NCBI GenBank assembly: GCA_966250015.1
Contig: CBINFS010000021.1
Span: 1-64,000 of the forward strand
DNA length: 64,000 bases
Reading direction: 5' to 3'
Source: CBINFS01 sp966250015
GTDB lineage: Bacteria > Bacteroidota > Rhodothermia > Rhodothermales > DASSAV01
Shown: piece by piece, positions 55,485 to 62,914 of the stretch
How positions within the stretch are numbered: the stretch's first letter is position 1
How the letters are laid out: each line of letters opens with the position of its first letter
Position numbers and translations under genes: made by a program
The notes under the pieces: generated by a model
What the model was told of the DNA's origin: nothing
Database searches by the model: none
What the model saw: only the letters and a program-made list of their open reading frames with translations

Positions 55485-55952
55485 TTAGTCCCCCACCTTT
55501 TTCAAAATCTCATTCGCGTGGTCGCCGGTCTTTGGCCGCTTGATGACGCTCCGGATGATGCCTTCCTCGTCGATGATGAAGGTCGTGCGTTTCGTTCCGA
55601 CCACCGTACGGCCGTACAGGCTCTTTTCTCCCCAGACGCCGTAAAGGTTCAGAATGTGGTGTTCTGGATCGGATACGAGCGGAAACGGGAGGTCGTACTT
55701 GTCCGCAAAACGGGCGTGGGAGGCGATGTCGTCGGCCGACACGCCGATCACGGCAATTCCCCGATCGAGAAGCCGTCTGTAATCGTCTCTAAGATTGCAA
55801 GCTTGTTTCGTACACCCCGGCGTGTCGTCGGCAGGATAGAAGTAGAGTGCCACTTTTCTTCCGCGGTAATCCGACAACCGTATCACGCTTCCATCCTGAA
55901 TCCGTCCTTCAAAGTCAGGAGCGGGGGTTCCTGGCTCCGGCATTTCAGCCAT
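55485..55952 (-). CDS. bcp: thioredoxin-dependent thiol peroxidase (Bcp/PrxQ)
   Basis: The 155-residue protein has the peroxidatic Cys47 in TPGCTKQ and the resolving Cys52 in QAC, the five-residue spacing of atypical 2-Cys Bcp/PrxQ. The thioredoxin fold is complete, with VIGVSADD and TFIIDEEG. It reduces hydrogen and organic peroxides using thioredoxin. It lies 105 nt downstream of rsmB on the same strand; no close operon is seen. Confidence 0.96.
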   Translation of the reverse strand: MAEMPEPGTPAPDFEGRIQDGSVIRLSDYRGRKVALYFYPADDTPGCTKQACNLRDDYRRLLDRGIAVIGVSADDIASHARFADKYDLPFPLVSDPEHHILNLYGVWGEKSLYGRTVVGTKRTTFIIDEEGIIRSVIKRPKTGDHANEILKKVGD

Positions 55953-56057
55953 AACTCATCCTGGTTTACTTTTCACGTCTTCCGGTTAGCCTTTAAAGAT
56001 AGGGCTCCTTAGCGCCGTAATGCCAGCACTTCGCCGTTTTTGGTGGATCGATGGTTT

Positions 56058-57422
56058 TCAGGTTTCCTTCCTTCGAAGCCTGGCGGCAAAAGCACCGTCG
56101 ATACCATTCCGGAATGGTAGAGTGGCGTAGTATCCTTCAGGTGTTACCATAGCATCGGGCACCAGACCGTCCACGCGCTCGACCTCAAAGTCAGCATGTG
56201 ACCTCAAAAAAGCCTCTACCCGTTCTTCGTTCTCTACGGGCTCTATCGTACACGTGCTGTAGACCAGGTGCCCCCCGGGCAGCACCAGCTCACTGGCCGC
56301 TTCCAATAGCTCGTCTTGAAGGACAACCAGCTCGTTCAGGTTCTCAAGCGTGCGATTCCAACGCAGATCGGCGCGCTTGGCCAGCACACCCAACCCGGAG
56401 CAGGGCGCGTCGACGAGCACCTTGTTGCCTTTGACCGCGCCTTTACGGGCTATGTGCCGCAAATCACCCGGAACACCCTTAATGATTTGAACGCCCTGGG
56501 CTTGAGCCGACGCTTCGAGCATCTTGAGGCGATGCCTGTACAGATCTACGGCAATGATCTGACCCGAGCGACGCATCCGTTCAGCCGTGTACAGGCACTT
56601 TCCACCCGGCGCCGCGCACCCGTCGATCACCACCTCGCCCGGTTGCGGGTCCAGGACGCGAACGACCATGGCTGCACTTTCGTCCTGCACCACGCACCAA
56701 CCCTTTTCGAGAAGCCCTCCCCGTATGATGGGTTGCAGCTGCTTAACACGAACGTAGTCGTCCAGATAGGGCGACGGCTCCCACTCGATTCCTGCCTCTT
56801 CGATCCACGTTATGAACTCTGCTCGCGTTATCTGATATTCGTTAATACGGAGCGAGTAGTACGGGCGGCTGTTGTTCCATTCCAGGAGCTTTCTGGTATC
56901 CTGAAATCCATATCGGTCTACCCACCGTCGGACCATCCAGGTCGGATGAGACATACGGATGGCCAGATCCTCGACCTTGTCGCCGGTGTTCGGCTCGGGC
57001 AGGTTTTCCCGGTTGCGCAGGACGGTTCGGAGAATACCATTGACGAGCCCACCCGCCTGCGGCCTGACTGTTTTTTTGGCAAGCTCGACGGACTCGTTCA
57101 CGGCGGCATGTGCCGGCGTATCGAGAAACAGCAGCTCGTACAATCCGAGCCGCAAGATCTGACGGAGCGTAGGCTCCATCTTATCAAGTCGGCCACGGTA
57201 GTAGGTCGAAAGGATGAAATCGAGCCATCGCTGCCAGCGGGTGATGCCGGCAACGTACTCCGTCTGCCTCCTTTCGTGGTGCAGATTCTCACCATCCTCG
57301 CCTTCATTGCCTGCCGCCCTGCCGATAAAGACACCCTTTTCCTCCATCTGCACCAGCTGCCGCACGGACGCCTCCCTCGATGACTCGCCAAATATCGTCT
57401 GTTCTGAGGTTTTCTGTTTCAC
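56058..57422 (-). CDS. rsmB: 16S rRNA m5C967 methyltransferase RsmB
   Basis: The 454-residue protein starts with a NusB-like RNA-binding domain (TEYVAGITRWQRWLDFIL, residues 15-150) and continues with a class I methyltransferase. The SAM motif is DGCAAPGGKCLYTAE. The catalytic Cys are in DAPCSGLG and STCTIEP. A GTG start at 57422 is used; no ATG precedes the NusB domain. It methylates cytosine in 16S rRNA. The GH18 gene is 28 nt upstream on the same strand, possibly co-transcribed. Confidence 0.94.
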   Translation of the reverse strand: MKQKTSEQTIFGESSREASVRQLVQMEEKGVFIGRAAGNEGEDGENLHHERRQTEYVAGITRWQRWLDFILSTYYRGRLDKMEPTLRQILRLGLYELLFLDTPAHAAVNESVELAKKTVRPQAGGLVNGILRTVLRNRENLPEPNTGDKVEDLAIRMSHPTWMVRRWVDRYGFQDTRKLLEWNNSRPYYSLRINEYQITRAEFITWIEEAGIEWEPSPYLDDYVRVKQLQPIIRGGLLEKGWCVVQDESAAMVVRVLDPQPGEVVIDGCAAPGGKCLYTAERMRRSGQIIAVDLYRHRLKMLEASAQAQGVQIIKGVPGDLRHIARKGAVKGNKVLVDAPCSGLGVLAKRADLRWNRTLENLNELVVLQDELLEAASELVLPGGHLVYSTCTIEPVENEERVEAFLRSHADFEVERVDGLVPDAMVTPEGYYATLPFRNGIDGAFAARLRRKET

Positions 57423-57450
57423 GATCTTTGGTTCAATGCGGACAGGCTAT

Positions 57451-58581
57451 TTACCTCGCCTCCGCCTCGTTTGAAAAGCGTAAAGCTCGTATTTGCTTCA
57501 ACAGGGTTCCGTCGTCGTACCCGATTGGAAAGACGGCTACTCCAGCCAGCCCTTCACGTTTCACAAAATCGATTTTCTCTGCAATACTCTGAGGATCCTC
57601 GTACCACCCCTGAAACCATCCGGTGCTATCCTGAAAAGCGTAATAGGGAGATCCACTCGAAGGATCACGCAAGACGCCGTAGGCCGCGGTGCGTGCTATG
57701 GCGTTCGGCCTCACACCCCTCAAATGCAGGGAATCAACCGGTGCGTACGTGATGGCAATCCCGGGACCCCTGGTGCGAGCGCCGGGCTTTTCCGATTCGG
57801 TGGGCCACTCGTAGCCGAAAAACGGGATCGACATGACGAGCTTGCGCCGGTCGACACCCAGCTCGTCGAATCGGCGAAGAATGGCCTCCCAGTTCGAATT
57901 GCCCCACCCCCTTATTGGCGCTACAGGTCCCGCCGAGTCACCCGTTCTCCAGTGCATGTCGTACCCCTGCACCACCAGGTAATCCGCGATCTGGCTCAGC
58001 CTCGCTTCGTCAAACACGTTACCCGGATCGAATGCAAGGGCAAACACGGTAAGCCGTGCATCCGCCCGATAGGTCTTCAGCTCATTCCGGAGAGCTTCCA
58101 CGAAATCGACGAACTCCTCGCTTATCTCTGGCGGCACCGCCCGGAAAATCTCAAAATCCAGGTGAACCCCATCGGCCTCCGCTCTACGTACCGCGTCCAT
58201 CGTGTTTTCGAGGAGCAACCTCCTTCTCAGCCCCGAGCTGAAGATTCGCTCGAACAGGTCCGGATCGGAAAGGGAGACCGCCGGAACGATGAGCGAACCC
58301 TGACTTTGCACGGTCGCGATAAGGTCTCGCCATCGATCCGGCCATCCGTTCGTCTGAACCAGCGTTCCGCTCTCTCCCACGCGCAGCTCAAAGAAAACCA
58401 CTTCATCGAGATCGGAGAGGTCAGCCTCACGCCAGGCGTCTCCCGTCCACCAGACGTGGTACCCTAACAATTTAAGCGTGGTGCCCGACGGTGGCCGGGT
58501 TGTTTCGCGGGTCGGTGAACACGCGAGAGCTAACAAAGTAATACCTGTCAGTCCGATGATAAGCAGGTAACCGGCACGCAT
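57451..58581 (-). CDS. GH18-like lipoprotein
   Basis: A 376-residue protein with an excellent AAGGAGG site and a lipobox LALAC (Cys21). A TIM-barrel of the GH18/spore-hydrolase type is visible: GYHVWWTGDAWREADLSDLDEVVFF, then the active-site strand DGVHLDFE (Asp137, His140, Asp142, Glu144) where the family consensus is DxxDxDxE. The general acid Glu144 and Asp142 remain, the middle Asp is His. The C-terminal part has IPFFGYEW and GVAVFPIGYDD. It may cut N-acetylglucosamine polymers such as peptidoglycan, at the outer membrane. Confidence 0.82.
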   Translation of the reverse strand: MRAGYLLIIGLTGITLLALACSPTRETTRPPSGTTLKLLGYHVWWTGDAWREADLSDLDEVVFFELRVGESGTLVQTNGWPDRWRDLIATVQSQGSLIVPAVSLSDPDLFERIFSSGLRRRLLLENTMDAVRRAEADGVHLDFEIFRAVPPEISEEFVDFVEALRNELKTYRADARLTVFALAFDPGNVFDEARLSQIADYLVVQGYDMHWRTGDSAGPVAPIRGWGNSNWEAILRRFDELGVDRRKLVMSIPFFGYEWPTESEKPGARTRGPGIAITYAPVDSLHLRGVRPNAIARTAAYGVLRDPSSGSPYYAFQDSTGWFQGWYEDPQSIAEKIDFVKREGLAGVAVFPIGYDDGTLLKQIRALRFSNEAEAR

Positions 58582-58741
58582 GTGAATCCTCCTTCCAGGA
58601 ATGTACAGGTATCTTGTTTTCGTATTTCATGTACCAGCCTACTATAGCCGTGTTACCCGAGGTCAGGCGGTATCCTGTAACGGGTGCGTGAGGCTTACTG
58701 GCCGGCTACGATCGGATAGCTCCCATTCAACAGCAGTATAG

Positions 58742-60613
58742 ATGAACGAAGTCTTAAACGAAAAACTATCCAACCTGCCTTCTCGTCCCGGTGTGTACCT
58801 TCATCGGGATGCGTCTGGCGGTGTGCTGTATGTAGGAAAGGCCAAAAACCTGCGGAACAGGGTGCGCTCCTACTTCCAGGAAGGACGTCCAAAGGACGGG
58901 CGCTTACAGATACTCGTCAATAAAATAGCAGACGTCGAGACGATTGTAACGGATACCGAAGCCGAGGCGCTCATCCTCGAGAACAACCTCATCAAAAAAT
59001 ACCGCCCCCGGTACAACGTCAATCTCAAAGACGACAAGACCTATCCGTACATCTGCATCAAGAACGAGCGTTTCCCCAGAGTTTTCCCGACCCGGCGCAT
59101 CCGTCGTGATGGATCGAAGTACTTTGGTCCTTACACCGACGTGAAGGCGATGAAGCTCGTGCTTCGCACGATCCGGTCGCTTTTTAAGCTTCGCACGTGC
59201 AGCCTCAACCTCGCTCCCGAGCCCATTGCAGCAGGAAAGTACCAGCCTTGCCTCGAGTATCACATCCAGAAGTGTGCGGCGCCCTGCGTCGGGTATCAGA
59301 CCGAAGAAGACTATAACCAGACCATCAGGCAGGTCGAACAGCTCCTTAACGGAAAAACGGGAGAGCTGGCCAGCTTACTCAAAGACGAGATGAAGCGTCT
59401 GGCCGGCCTCATGCAGTTCGAAGACGCCGCGGTTCTCCGCGACCAGATCGCCGCGCTCGAAAAATACTCGGAGAAACAGAAGATCGTCAGTCTGGAAAAC
59501 ACGGATCGCGACGTGTTTGCACTGGCCATCGATCGGGAGGACGACGTGGCATGCGGCGTACTCTTCAAAATCCGCGAAGGAAAAATCATTGGGCGGCAGC
59601 ACAAGTACCTTCGCCGCATCGAAGGCATTCCCGACGAAGAGCTCATGCAAACGCTTCTCGAGAATCACTACGCGGAGACGACGTTTTTCCCGGACGAGGT
59701 CCTGGCGTCGATCCCACTCGCCGATCCTGAACCACTCGAGGATTTGTTGAGAGAACGGCGTGGCAAGAAAGTCCCCATTCGAATACCCGAACGCGGCGAC
59801 AAGGCCGGTATCGTTCGGATGGGTGAGACGAATGCCGCACTGCTCATCAGCGAGTGGAAGCTCCAGAAGGCAAAACAGGAAGAAGGGCGTGTACCTCACG
59901 CCGTAAAGGCGCTGCAACGTGATCTGCGTCTGCAGAAGCTCCCTCTACGCATCGAGTGTTTCGACATCTCACATCTCGGCGGCACCGGAACGGTGGCCTC
60001 CTGCGTGGTTTTTGAGAATGGCAAACCCAAACGCAGCGAGTACCGAACGTACAAGATTCGATCCGTAGCGGACGGTAAGCCTGACGACTTCCTCTCCATG
60101 CGCGAGGTCGTCGGCCGTCGGTACGAGCGCGTTCGTGAGGAAAACGGTCCCTGGCCGGACCTTGTCGTGATCGACGGCGGAAAGGGGCAGCTTTCCAGCG
60201 CAGTCGAGGCGTTGACTGTGAGTGACGTCTACGGCAAGTTCCCCGTCGTCGGGCTGGCCAAGCGGCTCGAAGAGGTGTTTTTCCCAGGTGATTCCGATCC
60301 CGTGCTCATCCCACGCACCAGCTCGTCTCTACAATTGCTCCAACGCGTCCGCAACGAGGCACACCGGTTTGCGGTCACCTTCCAGCGAAAACAACGGCAG
60401 AAGACGCTCCATTCCGAGTTGCTGGAGATCCCCGGCATCGGCGAGAAGACCGTCCGAAAACTGATCCGTCACTTTGGATCGGTAAAAAGAGTCAGACAGG
60501 CGTCCTACGACGACCTGTCGCAAGTGGTCGGCCAGGCTATAGCGCGTCGTTTGACGTTACACTTCAATCCCACTACGGCCGAAAACACACAAATATCGAG
60601 CACAGACTCTTAA
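58742..60613 (+). CDS. uvrC: excinuclease ABC subunit C
   Basis: The 623-residue protein has the GIY-YIG nuclease (GVYLHRD...GVLYVGKAKNLRNRV, residues 17-90), a Cys cluster (KYQPCLEYHIQKCAAPC), the UVR helix (ASLLKDEMKRLAGLMQFEDAA) and the C-terminal endonuclease with DISHLGG and VIDGGKGQL (catalytic Asp residues), ending in an HhH pair (EIPGIGEKTVRKL). It makes both incisions in nucleotide excision repair. It starts at the ATG at 58742, divergent from the GH18 gene. Confidence 0.98.
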   Translation: MNEVLNEKLSNLPSRPGVYLHRDASGGVLYVGKAKNLRNRVRSYFQEGRPKDGRLQILVNKIADVETIVTDTEAEALILENNLIKKYRPRYNVNLKDDKTYPYICIKNERFPRVFPTRRIRRDGSKYFGPYTDVKAMKLVLRTIRSLFKLRTCSLNLAPEPIAAGKYQPCLEYHIQKCAAPCVGYQTEEDYNQTIRQVEQLLNGKTGELASLLKDEMKRLAGLMQFEDAAVLRDQIAALEKYSEKQKIVSLENTDRDVFALAIDREDDVACGVLFKIREGKIIGRQHKYLRRIEGIPDEELMQTLLENHYAETTFFPDEVLASIPLADPEPLEDLLRERRGKKVPIRIPERGDKAGIVRMGETNAALLISEWKLQKAKQEEGRVPHAVKALQRDLRLQKLPLRIECFDISHLGGTGTVASCVVFENGKPKRSEYRTYKIRSVADGKPDDFLSMREVVGRRYERVREENGPWPDLVVIDGGKGQLSSAVEALTVSDVYGKFPVVGLAKRLEEVFFPGDSDPVLIPRTSSSLQLLQRVRNEAHRFAVTFQRKQRQKTLHSELLEIPGIGEKTVRKLIRHFGSVKRVRQASYDDLSQVVGQAIARRLTLHFNPTTAENTQISSTDS

Positions 60614-60723
60614 TCCTGTCTCCAATTGATTAGCTTGTAAAAACTACTGGAGTGCGGATCAGAAAGGGTCCGTCGAGCTTCCAGTATCCGGCAATCCCCA
60701 AACCAATAAGGTTGAACGGGCTT

Positions 60724-61731
60724 ATGCTGAACTACATCTGGGCGGGTTTGATCGTTTTTAGCCTCGCTTTTGCACTCATTTCCGACTTCATCGACATCTC
60801 ACGGGATACGTATCGCAACGAACAACCCCTACCGATCCAGCTTCGATTTCCGGAAGGATATCAACCCCAGACCCGGCTCGTCGACGCCGAAATCCTGATC
60901 GACCCGGCTACATACGCCGGGTTTTACGATACGGAGGAGAGGCCGGACTCGGTCTACCAGGGAGTGTTGGTCCAGACCCAGCGGGGGCGGCAATTACGTT
61001 TTTCAGCGGATGCAACGTTGCCGGCGCCGCTAACGACGATCCGTGAGTTTTCCTCCTCCGGCGACGACGAGCTGCAGGGGACGATCGCCAATTTCGAACC
61101 GGGGCTGGACTCGCTCACCTACCAGGCGTCCATCGTGTTCGCACCTGTTCGTTTTCCAAAAATCAACGCCATCACCGGCGCTGCATTTGACTTTGCCGAA
61201 ACGGCCGCGACGATTGCCCTGGGCCTGATCGGCGTGCTCGCCCTCTTCCTTGGCCTGCTCAAGATTGCGGAAGCCTCGGGCATCATCAATGCCCTCGTTC
61301 GGGTGACCCAGCCTCTCTTCCGCCCCCTCTTTCCGGAAATCCCCGAGGGGCATCCTGCCATGGGAATGATCGTGTTAAACCTTACGGCCAACATGCTGGG
61401 GCTAGGCAACGCCGCCACACCATTGGGGATAAAGGCCATGGAAGAGCTTCAAAACCTGAGCCCGGAAAAGGATACGGCAACGAACTCGATGGTGATGTTG
61501 CTTGCGCTCAATACGGCCAGCATCCAGCTCGTGCCTCCCACCCTGCTAGTCGCCATCATGGGTCTGCAGGTCAATGAGCTGATTTTCCCCATCATCACCG
61601 TGACGATTTTTTCGGCTATCGTCGCCGTTCTTGCGGCACGGTGGCTGGGTAGAATGAAGCGATATCGAGCCACAGACCCTAACCGGCTCCTTTCAGCGCC
61701 TCCTGCAAAAGATACCGCAATAGAATCTTAA
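60724..61731 (+). CDS. SpmA-like nucleoside-recognition membrane protein with extra soluble domain
   Basis: The ATG at 60724 gives 335 residues; a GTG 24 codons upstream would only add a hydrophilic start. TM1 lies at residues 4-20. Residues 21-148 form a soluble, beta-rich insertion not found in short SpmA proteins. The nucleoside-recognition (Gate) domain follows with LTANMLGLGNAATPLGIKAM near 220-240. SpmA and SpmB have no enzymatic assignment; in sporulating bacteria they affect spore dehydration. The spmB homologue follows by 33 nt, as a likely operon. Confidence 0.82.
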   Translation: MLNYIWAGLIVFSLAFALISDFIDISRDTYRNEQPLPIQLRFPEGYQPQTRLVDAEILIDPATYAGFYDTEERPDSVYQGVLVQTQRGRQLRFSADATLPAPLTTIREFSSSGDDELQGTIANFEPGLDSLTYQASIVFAPVRFPKINAITGAAFDFAETAATIALGLIGVLALFLGLLKIAEASGIINALVRVTQPLFRPLFPEIPEGHPAMGMIVLNLTANMLGLGNAATPLGIKAMEELQNLSPEKDTATNSMVMLLALNTASIQLVPPTLLVAIMGLQVNELIFPIITVTIFSAIVAVLAARWLGRMKRYRATDPNRLLSAPPAKDTAIES

Positions 61732-61764
61732 TCAGACTTCTCGCTTCTAATTCGGATTGCTCAA

Positions 61765-62304
61765 ATGAATGTCTTACGTGCAATAGTCGACGTTTTTACG
61801 GTATTCGTCCTGCCGCTCATGATCGTGGGATTCCCCCTCTACGGTCTGTACAAAAAGGTCCCCGTGTACGAAGAGTTCGTCGAAGGAGCAAAGGAGGGGT
61901 TCAAGGTGGCGGTCATGATCATTCCCTACCTGGTCGCCATTCTTTTTGCGATTGGGATGTTTCGAGCATCCGGGGCGCTCGACTTCATCATGGACGGGCT
62001 GCGGCCGGTATTGAGCTTCCTGAGTATACCTCCTGAGGTGATCCCCATGGCCATCGTACGGCCGCTCACCGGGTCGGGCTCGGCCGGCATTATCGTGGAC
62101 ATGATCAACCAGTATGGAGAAGACTCGATCTTCGTAAAAATCGCAGCCACCATGTTCGGCTCGACCGAAACCACGTTTTACGTCATTGCCGTCTATTTTG
62201 GAGCGGTGAACGTCAAAAAGACGCGCCACGCCGTCCCTGCCGGTCTGATCGCAGACGCCGCAGCCATGATCATGGCCATCTATCTCATTCAGCTACTATT
62301 TTGA
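61765..62304 (+). CDS. SpmB-like nucleoside-recognition membrane protein
   Basis: A 179-residue membrane protein with about five hydrophobic helices. It has PLMIVGFPLYGLYKKVPVYEEFVEGAKEGF, then IPYLVAILFAIGMFRASGALD and RPLTGSGSAGI, the SpmB family blocks. It follows its partner spmA-like gene by 33 nt. Sporulation is not implied: SpmA/SpmB homologues also occur in bacteria that do not form spores. The function is probably transport or membrane-linked; it is not established. Confidence 0.85.
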   Translation: MNVLRAIVDVFTVFVLPLMIVGFPLYGLYKKVPVYEEFVEGAKEGFKVAVMIIPYLVAILFAIGMFRASGALDFIMDGLRPVLSFLSIPPEVIPMAIVRPLTGSGSAGIIVDMINQYGEDSIFVKIAATMFGSTETTFYVIAVYFGAVNVKKTRHAVPAGLIADAAAMIMAIYLIQLLF

Positions 62305-62347
62305 CCCCAAAACCTGGCTTCGTGGCAAGGACATTCCGAGATCACAC

Positions 62348-62376
62348 GAAAAAGGGTCCCTCATCTGAGAGACCCT
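62348..62376 (-). terminator. intrinsic terminator downstream of the CBM48 gene
   Basis: On the minus strand AGGGTCTCTC (62367-62376) pairs with GAGGGACCCT (62353-62362), with one mismatch and a 4-nt loop, and runs into TTTTT (complement of 62349-62353). It lies 84 nt after the CBM48 stop, on the same strand. Confidence 0.7.
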
Positions 62377-62460
62377 CGCGAAAACCGATGTGAGAGTGGA
62401 ATGGACGGAGCCGAAATCGACTGAGACGTGAACCGATAGAGAGGTGAATGTTTCGGCAGT

Positions 62461-62760
62461 TCAGACTTCTACCACACTGTTTTCACTGAAGAAGGGGCTG
62501 GGGACGTAACGGTCGGCGCTTTCATCATTCCTCCATTCCGATCCATCCACATAGTAACGGAACTGGTAGCTCTTCCCTGGCTTCAGAGAAATCGATTTTG
62601 TCCACTGATTGGTTTTTTTATCGAGCTTCATCGGGTGTTTTTTTTCGCTCCACTCGTTGAAGTCACCAACGATCGACACGCTTTTCTGAGCCACTTCGCC
62701 GGGAAGTTTAAATGTAACTTTCACCGTCTTGCCATTCGGGCTTACTTCCTTTTCGATCAT
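62461..62760 (-). CDS. stand-alone CBM48 (isoamylase N-terminal-like) protein
   Basis: A 99-residue protein that is only one carbohydrate-binding module of the CBM48/glycogen-binding type: VSIVGDFNEWSEKKHPM, LKPGKSYQFRYYVDG and WRNDESADRYVPSPF match the isoamylase early-set and AMPK-beta pattern, with aromatic glycan-binding positions (Trp in NEW, Trp in SEWRND). No catalytic domain is attached. AGGAGG lies 8 nt before the ATG. It may tether another enzyme to glycogen or act as a small sugar-polymer sensor. A LacI-type operator and a TAGCTTTG box lie upstream. Confidence 0.85.
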   Translation of the reverse strand: MIEKEVSPNGKTVKVTFKLPGEVAQKSVSIVGDFNEWSEKKHPMKLDKKTNQWTKSISLKPGKSYQFRYYVDGSEWRNDESADRYVPSPFFSENSVVEV

Positions 62761-62784
62761 TTCTAATGCCTCCTATACAAAATT

Positions 62785-62792
62785 CAAAGCTA
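62785..62792 (-). promoter_or_regulatory. Bacteroidota-type minus-7 box (TAGCTTTG) for the CBM48 gene
   Basis: TAGCTTTG on the minus strand is a perfect TAnnTTTG match, 25 to 32 nt before the ATG at 62760. The start site would lie near 62780, just ahead of the AGGAGG ribosome site. A TTAACA lies about 19 nt upstream of the box, a weak minus-33 candidate. Confidence 0.5.
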
Positions 62793-62833
62793 TTCAAAAA
62801 AAGAATCGACCTGTTAAGATATTACGGCGTTTC

Positions 62834-62847
62834 GTTTGAATTCAAAC
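62834..62847. repeat. perfect 14-bp palindrome GTTTGAATTCAAAC
   Basis: GTTTGAATTCAAAC is identical to its reverse complement. It sits between the putative LacI operator and the CBM48 promoter, about 45 nt upstream of the promoter box. Such an uninterrupted palindrome often marks a dimeric regulator site. Confidence 0.5.
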
Positions 62848-62857
62848 ATTTTCTTTT

Positions 62858-62871
62858 TGAAAGCGCTTACC
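62858..62871. promoter_or_regulatory. LacI/CcpA-like operator (TGAAAGCGCTTACC)
   Basis: TGAAAGCGCTTACC has the central CG flanked by the AAGCGCTT half-sites of LacI-family regulators and matches the catabolite-response consensus TGNAANCGNTNNCN. It is about 100 nt upstream of the CBM48 start and close to the end of the E1 gene. A sugar-responsive LacI-family repressor or activator is the likely ligand; none is encoded in the window. Confidence 0.5.
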
Positions 62872-62914
62872 TCTATGTAACTAACTGGCAACACAGACGA
62901 ATATTTATCAGTTA

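Noticed and set aside
56316..57383. Long open frame of 355 codons on the plus strand antisense to rsmB
   Set aside because: Same reason: the minus strand has complete NusB and methyltransferase motifs.
57493..58467. Open frame of 324 codons on the plus strand antisense to the GH18-like gene
   Set aside because: It has a low-quality translation and no ribosome site; the minus strand holds lipobox and active-site motifs.
60724..62304. spmA/spmB homologues as sign of sporulation
   Set aside because: Homologues occur in non-sporulating bacteria and no other sporulation gene is present.
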